From JAVSMW01 sp032027005 (GTDB lineage: Bacteria > Bacillota > Thermincolia > Thermincolales > UBA2595): a stretch of DNA of 64,000 nucleotides. The position numbers and the translations under genes are program-made. The DNA lies in contig JAVSMW010000009.1 in assembly GCA_032027005.1 (NCBI GenBank), positions 1 to 64,000 of the forward strand, read 5' to 3'. Every line of letters begins with the position of its first letter. Within the stretch, counting starts at the first letter, position 1. This document shows positions 59,436 through 64,000 of the stretch, piece by piece. Below the pieces are notes generated by a model, which worked only from the letters and a program-made list of their open reading frames with translations, had not been told where the DNA came from and made no database searches.

Positions 59436-61025
59436 ATGACAGCTTTAATCAAAGACCATGATATAGAAAAAAGGCGAACCTTTGCGATTATTTCCCACCC
59501 CGACGCAGGAAAAACTACTATGACAGAAAAACTGCTCTTTTTTGGCGGAGCTATCAGAAGTGCCGGAACCGTCAAAGGCAGGAAAGCAAAAAAATTTGCA
59601 GCTTCTGACTGGATGGAAATAGAAAAGCAGCGGGGTATATCTGTTACTTCCAGCGTTTTGCAGTTGTCCTACGAGGGTTTCCACATAAATATCCTTGATA
59701 CACCCGGACACCAGGACTTCAGTGAAGATACTTACAGGACTCTCTCGGCTGCCGACAGCGCTGTCATGCTTATTGACGCAGCCAAAGGAGTCGAGGCCCA
59801 GACAATTAAGCTGTTTGAGGTTTGCCGGCTAAGATCTATTCCCATTTTTACTTTTATAAATAAACTAGACCGGCATGGCAAAGAACCTTTAGAATTGCTG
59901 GAAGAACTCGAAAAGGTCCTGGGCATACGCTCCTGCCCGATGAACTGGCCTGTGGGGATGGGTTCTTACTTTGCGGGCATTTTTGACCGGAATAAAAATC
60001 GTTTGGAATTGTTTGCAGACAAAGGTGAACGTACTTTTATTGAAGCCGGCCCCTCAGGAGTTATGGACGTTAAAATTAAGGATGCCTTGGATAAATCCCT
60101 GTATGAAAAACTTTCAGAAGACATTGCTCTTCTGGACATAGCAGGTGATCCTTATGATGAAGACAGAATCAGACAAGGGTCTCTAACCCCGGTCTTTTTT
60201 GGCAGCGCGATTACCAACTTCGGAGTACAGACTTTTTTAGAAGACTTTTTAAAACTTGCACCTTCTCCTACTGCCAGAAAGAGTACTATTGGGCCAATTG
60301 ACCCGGCACGGCTTGATTTCTCCGGCTTTATCTTTAAAATTCAGGCTAATATGAACCCGGCTCACAGGGACCGAATTGCCTTTTTAAGGGTTTGTTCCGG
60401 TAAGTTTTATAGAGGAATAACAGTAAATCATGTCCGGCTTGGGAAAAAAATTAAGCTGTCACAGCCTCAGCAATTCCTGGCCCAAGATCGCAATTTGGTT
60501 GAAGAAGCATATCCGGGAGATATTGTTGGTTTATACGACCCCGGCCAATTTCTTATAGGGGACACCCTATGTGAGAGTGAATCCTTCGAATTCGAAGGAC
60601 TTCCGCAGTTTACCCCCGAACATTTCGCTAAGGTAACAATAGCTGATGCTATGAAACACAAGCAATTTCACAAAGGCCTGGCCCAATTGGCCGAGGAAGG
60701 AGCAGTTCAACTATTCAGGACATTCATCGGCGGGATGGATGAATTAATCCTGGGAGCTGTAGGGGCACTGCAATTTGAGGTATTTGAATTCAGGCTTAAA
60801 CACGAATATGGAGTTGATTTAATACTTAACCAACTAACCTATAGCTTCGCAAAATGGCTGGGGAACTATACCAAGGAGGACTTGCCTCAACTGCACAGCA
60901 AGACCAGTTTCTGTGTGAAGGACCGCCATGACCGGGTAGTCGTTCTTTTCGAAAACGATTTTTCTCTCCGCTGGTTAAAAGATAAAAAACCTGCTCTCCA
61001 ATTTCTGAACGCTTACGATTTATAA
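59436..61025 (+). CDS. prfC: Peptide chain release factor 3
   Basis: Start ATG 59436 with AAAGGAAG 6-8 nt upstream; 529 residues, as expected for RF3. The GTPase motifs are SHPDAGKTTMTEKLL (P-loop), RGISVTSSV (switch I), DTPGHQDFSEDT (switch II) and FINKLDR. Translation-factor domains 2 and 3 follow (NPAHRDRIAFLRVCSGKFYR, GAVGALQFEVFEFRLKHEYG). RF3 uses GTP to recycle RF1 and RF2 from terminated ribosomes. It is monocistronic and converges with the selenoprotein gene, ending 7 nt from its stop. Confidence 0.96.
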   Translation: MTALIKDHDIEKRRTFAIISHPDAGKTTMTEKLLFFGGAIRSAGTVKGRKAKKFAASDWMEIEKQRGISVTSSVLQLSYEGFHINILDTPGHQDFSEDTYRTLSAADSAVMLIDAAKGVEAQTIKLFEVCRLRSIPIFTFINKLDRHGKEPLELLEELEKVLGIRSCPMNWPVGMGSYFAGIFDRNKNRLELFADKGERTFIEAGPSGVMDVKIKDALDKSLYEKLSEDIALLDIAGDPYDEDRIRQGSLTPVFFGSAITNFGVQTFLEDFLKLAPSPTARKSTIGPIDPARLDFSGFIFKIQANMNPAHRDRIAFLRVCSGKFYRGITVNHVRLGKKIKLSQPQQFLAQDRNLVEEAYPGDIVGLYDPGQFLIGDTLCESESFEFEGLPQFTPEHFAKVTIADAMKHKQFHKGLAQLAEEGAVQLFRTFIGGMDELILGAVGALQFEVFEFRLKHEYGVDLILNQLTYSFAKWLGNYTKEDLPQLHSKTSFCVKDRHDRVVVLFENDFSLRWLKDKKPALQFLNAYDL

Positions 61026-61031
61026 TTTATG

Positions 61032-62384
61032 TTATTCAAGCAGCACCAGTGCATAGTAATTCCATCTGCCGTAGGTTTCTTTCTTGGTGTCAATTTGGAA
61101 ACCATTGTCTCTGGCCGTTTTGAACACATCTATTCCACAAGCTTCCATCAAGGGTCGGACAGCTTTACTATTGCTTTTGGGCGTTTGTGCCTCAGCCTGA
61201 GTCACATCACTGTCAGATTGTCAGGAAGGGCTGGCCCCAAAAGGAAGGGCTAATAAGGCAAATGCTTTATAAAGTCCTAATGAATATGCCTCTTGTTCAA
61301 TTTTCATGGCATGCTGCGAAAGCAGAGGCCCATTTGAGCCGTTAAGCAATAATGCTTTTTTGTATTCACTAAGCACCTTTTTAGTTTCATCCGAACCTGG
61401 AGCAAGAGGCGGGTGTAAAGAATCTTTGTCGTAAAAGGGACAGCCATACTGACATTTCCATTGGACCCATTCACCTACGGCAACAGTGCTGGTATCAATA
61501 ATTTTTGCTTCATCAACTCCCAGAACAATTGCCTTTCTAACCAGGTAATCAAAGTCTTCATGGCCCAAAGTGCCGCTGTCAGTATCATTATAGTAAGAGC
61601 ATTTCTCCTGCCTGCAGCCATGAGGATGGCGGTCAACATGGGTGCAAATAATTTTTTCTGCGGGTAATTGCAGATTTGCATTAAGGTGTTCTTTGGCTAA
61701 TTGAACGGCCTCAGTAAGGGCGGTTCTTACAAAGTTTTTACAGCAACAGGGCCCTGTTTGATCGGCTATAGCATTCACAATTTTGCCTACAACTCTCATG
61801 GTCGCGGCTGTTTCCTGATCCTTAGGACAGGCAGCCCCCAAAATAACGCTAAAGCAAGCCCCAATTGCCGGAGCAATTCCACAAACGCCTGTTAAGCCGC
61901 AATATCCGCCGATTGCCTGTTTTCTGGTACGGTACAGTGCTTCATCTATTTGTTCATTTGTTATCTTTATCGCACCATGATTTTTTAGAGCAGCCATAAA
62001 AGCACCGGCCGCAATCCAGGCGTTTTCGCAGCCGAGCATGGGCACCCGATCATTATAGCCCATCAGAATTTCGGCTATCTCAAAGGGATTAGCTGACTTA
62101 GAGTTTATCACAAATTCCCTAATCGTATCAAAAACATCTTTGCCATGACACTCATCGCAAATGTAATGACCGTTGGGGCAGCTAATATTTGCAAAATCCG
62201 ATTTTCCGCACCGGGTGCAGGTAAGTTGTTTACCGCTATCAAAATACTCCAATTTGCCTCCACAAATACTGCAGTTTTCTATCTTAGGCAGTATCTTGGG
62301 TGAAGTATGGGTCTCTGTCTGATGCTGACCAGCATCGTCACTGGGTCCTCAACAACTGCTTTGTGGTTGTAAATGGACTGGCAT
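61032..62384 (-). CDS. Probable selenoprotein with two in-frame UGA codons: zinc ribbon, DUF5714-like and DUF2284-like parts
   Basis: From ATG 62384 (AAAGGGGGC upstream) a single frame runs 451 codons to TAA 61032-61034, interrupted only by TGA at codon 12 (62351-62349) and at 61223-61221. The first region reads MPVHLQPQSSC, TGA, GPSDDAGQHQ. The zinc ribbon ENCSICGGKLEYF..LTCTRCGKS starts before any downstream start codon, so the UGA must be read through for it to be made. The middle (GCENAWIAAGAFMAALKNHG, GGYCGLTGVCGIAPAIGACF, QTGPCCCKNF) is DUF5714-like. WKCQYGCPFY and, after the second TGA, VRPLMEACGIDVFKTARDNG are DUF2284-like. Selenocysteine is the best explanation; two nonsense mutations are the alternative. 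Function unknown. It is divergent from a LysR gene. Confidence 0.7.
61188..61204 (-). promoter_or_regulatory. Candidate second SECIS hairpin
   Basis: TGACTCA-GGC-TGAGGCA folds with one A-G mismatch and a GGC loop, starting 16 nt and reaching its loop 23 nt after the second TGA. A G in the first loop positions and this distance fall within the range accepted for bacterial SECIS elements. Weaker than the first. Confidence 0.45.
62321..62336 (-). promoter_or_regulatory. SECIS-like hairpin after the codon-12 UGA
   Basis: GATGCT-GGTC-AGCATC: a perfect 6-bp stem with a GGUC loop that begins 18 nt after the TGA. In E. coli fdhF the SECIS also has a GGUC apical loop 18 nt after its UGA. The encoded residues (U-GPSDDAGQHQ) even resemble fdhF's (U-HGPSVAGLHQ) because of the shared RNA. 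Confidence 0.8.
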
Positions 62385-62508
62385 GGTTTTAGCCCCCTTT
62401 CTGATTTAATGTTATTTACATTATAGGCTATCCCCTTATATAATTCAAATATATAATTATTATATAGACCATAGATAAAAATTATATTATTTTGAGGGGT
62501 GAACTTTT

Positions 62509-63408
62509 TTGAATTTCAATCATCTTAGAGTTTTTATGGCGGTAGCTCAGGCTTTGAGTTACTCCAAAGCAGGCGAGGAACTCCATGTCAGTCAACCAAC
62601 CGTATCAGTTCAAGTGCAAAAATTAGAAGAGCAGTTAGGAATTGATTTATTTGAACAAATGGGTAAGAAAATTTATTTGACTGAAGCAGGACAGATTTTA
62701 TATGCCTATGCCATAAAGATTTTTGACTTGGCTGACATAGCCAAAGATACAATGAGAGACCTAAGGGGAATAAAAAAAGGCAGCCTGTCAATAGGTGCCA
62801 GTACAACAGTAGGCATCCATATTCTGCCGAAAATAATAAAATCTTTTGAACAGCTAAATCAAGGCGTTGAAATCAATCTGAGCATTTACAACTCGCAGGT
62901 AATCCAGGACTTGGTTCTGTCAAACCAACTTGAATATGGCGTTGTTGGGGAAGGTGCCGGTTTTGTTCCCGATGAACTCTACAGTGAGCTGCTGACTATA
63001 GACGAATTGGTTGCCATTGTTTCACCAGAACATGAATTAGCAAAGGTGAGGACAATTACAATTCAGGAATTATTAAAACAAAGAATGGTGATTCGCCAAA
63101 AAGGATCGAGTACCAGGGACATTCTGGAAGCACGAGCCAATGCCCTCGGTTTGCAATTGAAGGCATCCATGCAATTTAATTGCGTTGAAGCAATTAAAAA
63201 AGCTGTTGAAGCAAAATTAGGTGTTTCCGTAGTATCAAAACATTCTATTTCTTCGGAGATAACTTCAGGAACATTAACCGTCATAAATGTAACCGGTATA
63301 AATTTAAAAAGAAAACTAAATCTGATCTACCACAAGGAAAAAAGATTCTCTCCATTAGGCAAGGCTTTACTCGATTTTGTCATAAGAGCAACAAAGGAAC
63401 TTGTTTAA
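62509..63408 (+). CDS. LysR-family regulator
   Basis: 299 residues, TTG start with GAGGGGTGA upstream. The N-terminal helix-turn-helix has FMAVAQALSYSKAGEELHVSQPTVSVQVQKLEEQLG, with the typical Ser-Gln-Pro-(T/A)-V-S turn. The periplasmic-binding-protein-like effector domain (~90-295) begins KGSLSIGASTTVGIHILP, as in CysB/CysL/CbbR-type members. It is divergent from the selenoprotein gene across ~125 nt, so regulation of that gene is likely. The effector is unknown. Confidence 0.93.
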   Translation: MNFNHLRVFMAVAQALSYSKAGEELHVSQPTVSVQVQKLEEQLGIDLFEQMGKKIYLTEAGQILYAYAIKIFDLADIAKDTMRDLRGIKKGSLSIGASTTVGIHILPKIIKSFEQLNQGVEINLSIYNSQVIQDLVLSNQLEYGVVGEGAGFVPDELYSELLTIDELVAIVSPEHELAKVRTITIQELLKQRMVIRQKGSSTRDILEARANALGLQLKASMQFNCVEAIKKAVEAKLGVSVVSKHSISSEITSGTLTVINVTGINLKRKLNLIYHKEKRFSPLGKALLDFVIRATKELV

Positions 63409-63450
63409 TTCATCCAACTCACTCTACATCCACCATGTTTCAGAAGTCCA

Positions 63451-63487
63451 AAAAAATTGCTCCCTCGGTTGAGGGAGCAATTTTTTT
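63451..63487. terminator. Bidirectional terminator between the LysR and nrfA genes
   Basis: AAAAAATTGCTCCCTC/GAGGGAGCAATTTTTT with a GGTT loop; A/T tracts on both sides serve both converging genes. Confidence 0.95.
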
Positions 63488-63518
63488 GGCGTTATCTTTT
63501 TAAAAGATTTTCTCTTCT

Positions 63519-64000
63519 TTAACGCTTATTAACTAATTCCTTGGCTTTATGTGCATAATCAATGGCTATTCCCAAAGAGTCCATAGTCTGCACGGGATTA
63601 TGGAAGCCACGGCTGTTTTCGGCTGCCACCCAGTCCCAGTACCACTGGGCCTTTGCTGTTAACTCCTGGGCTTCCTTAATTTTGTTTTTGTCCGCTCCGG
63701 CATCACCGAGGGCATTCTTCACTGCCTGGTGTGCTTCAGTGAGAACTTTCGCAGCCCTGGTCTGCATTTCGAATGTCTTGGTCTGGGTGTTCAGGACCCG
63801 ATCTTTGAGCCATTTGGCGTCCTGTTTATGACAGGTCTGGCAGGAAACATCAATGGTCTTCAGTGGACTGGTCCACCAGTGGGAAGAGATCTTTTTGCCG
63901 TCTTCCCGCATATATGGCATGTGGCAGTCTGAGCAGCTTACCCCGGCCGAACCGTGAGTTCCTGAACTCCATGTTTCAAATTCCGGATGCTGGACTTTTC
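63519..64000 (-). CDS. nrfA: Cytochrome c nitrite reductase (ammonia-forming), C-terminal part
   Basis: The 3' ~160 codons of a gene whose start lies beyond the window. Visible motifs: HPEFETWSSGTHGSAGVSCSDCHMPYMREDG (heme-binding CSDCH; the HxxH-type surroundings are typical of NrfA), then SHWWTSPLKTIDVSCQTCHK (the last heme, CQTCH) and the long C-terminal helices ending IDYAHKAKELVNKR. NrfA reduces nitrite to ammonium with six electrons on the outer face of the membrane. nrfH would be expected upstream, outside the window. It complements the oxyanion-reductase-like cluster at 5-14 kb if that enzyme makes nitrite. Confidence 0.93.
   Translation of the reverse strand, partial: KVQHPEFETWSSGTHGSAGVSCSDCHMPYMREDGKKISSHWWTSPLKTIDVSCQTCHKQDAKWLKDRVLNTQTKTFEMQTRAAKVLTEAHQAVKNALGDAGADKNKIKEAQELTAKAQWYWDWVAAENSRGFHNPVQTMDSLGIAIDYAHKAKELVNKR

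Noticed and set aside
1..64000. CRISPR arrays, rRNA or tRNA genes
   Set aside because: No regularly spaced short direct repeats, rRNA core sequences or tRNA cloverleaf with TTCRANNC were noticed; a tRNAscan-SE/CRISPR run would be needed to be certain.

Overview
The window reads like the chromosome of an anaerobic, low-to-moderate-GC Firmicute of the Clostridia/Peptococcaceae type. This is inferred from the strong AGGAGG ribosome sites, the frequent GTG/TTG starts and the mix of genes: butyrate-type beta-oxidation, c-type cytochromes with NrfA, AbrB and DUF3231. The first ~11 kb is draft quality. Many ambiguous bases there break genes into pieces, so most frameshifts before 11 kb are probably sequencing errors.

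Layout. 1-1.7 kb: remnants or collapsed copies of acyl-CoA genes beside a molybdenum-hydroxylase FAD subunit. 1.9-3.7 kb: a GAF-PucR regulator. 3.9-14 kb (all minus strand): a respiratory cluster made of a Tat-exported type II DMSO-reductase-family enzyme (alpha, beta, TorD-like chaperone, heme-b gamma), a fused cytochrome b, a Rieske protein and a diheme cytochrome c, followed by a NERD-like membrane protein and a polyferredoxin. Two copies of an IS605-end-like hairpin repeat sit in its 3' half. 14.2-16.8 kb: a two-component system just upstream. 17.1-20.0 kb: hbd, thiolase and crotonase with a divergent TetR. 21-26.5 kb: a diguanylate cyclase, lipoate ligase, lipoyl-E3 fusion, AhpD-like protein and MarR. 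26.7-35.2 kb: a giant cyclic beta-1,2-glucan synthase. 35.3-41.3 kb: a chemoreceptor, pstACS without pstB, and a PhoP-like regulator whose promoter carries four TTAACA boxes at exact 11-bp spacing. 41.5-49.6 kb: assorted housekeeping and regulatory genes, including BlaI/M56 and a hisF remnant. 49.7-52.1 kb: a cNMP-AAA-polyferredoxin membrane fusion. 52.3-56.6 kb: a run of AT-rich orphan genes, all on one strand, separated by large palindromes with attC-like ends. 56.9-61.0 kb: His-rich proteins around a UbiB kinase, then prfC. 61.0-62.4 kb: an apparent selenoprotein with two in-frame UGA codons. 62.5-64 kb: LysR and the 3' end of nrfA.

How the parts fit. Menaquinol oxidation by the cytochrome b/Rieske/cytochrome c complex could exchange electrons with the extracytoplasmic molybdoenzyme. 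With the distant nrfA this would allow oxyanion (for example nitrate) reduction and nitrite ammonification outside the cell. The substrate cannot be fixed from sequence alone.

Most notable observations: (1) the DUF5714/DUF2284-like gene with a textbook SECIS hairpin (GGUC loop 18 nt after UGA) and a second in-frame UGA; (2) the cassette-like array with giant attC-like palindromes and no integrase in view; (3) the cNMP-AAA-polyferredoxin fusion; (4) the molybdoenzyme/bc supercluster.
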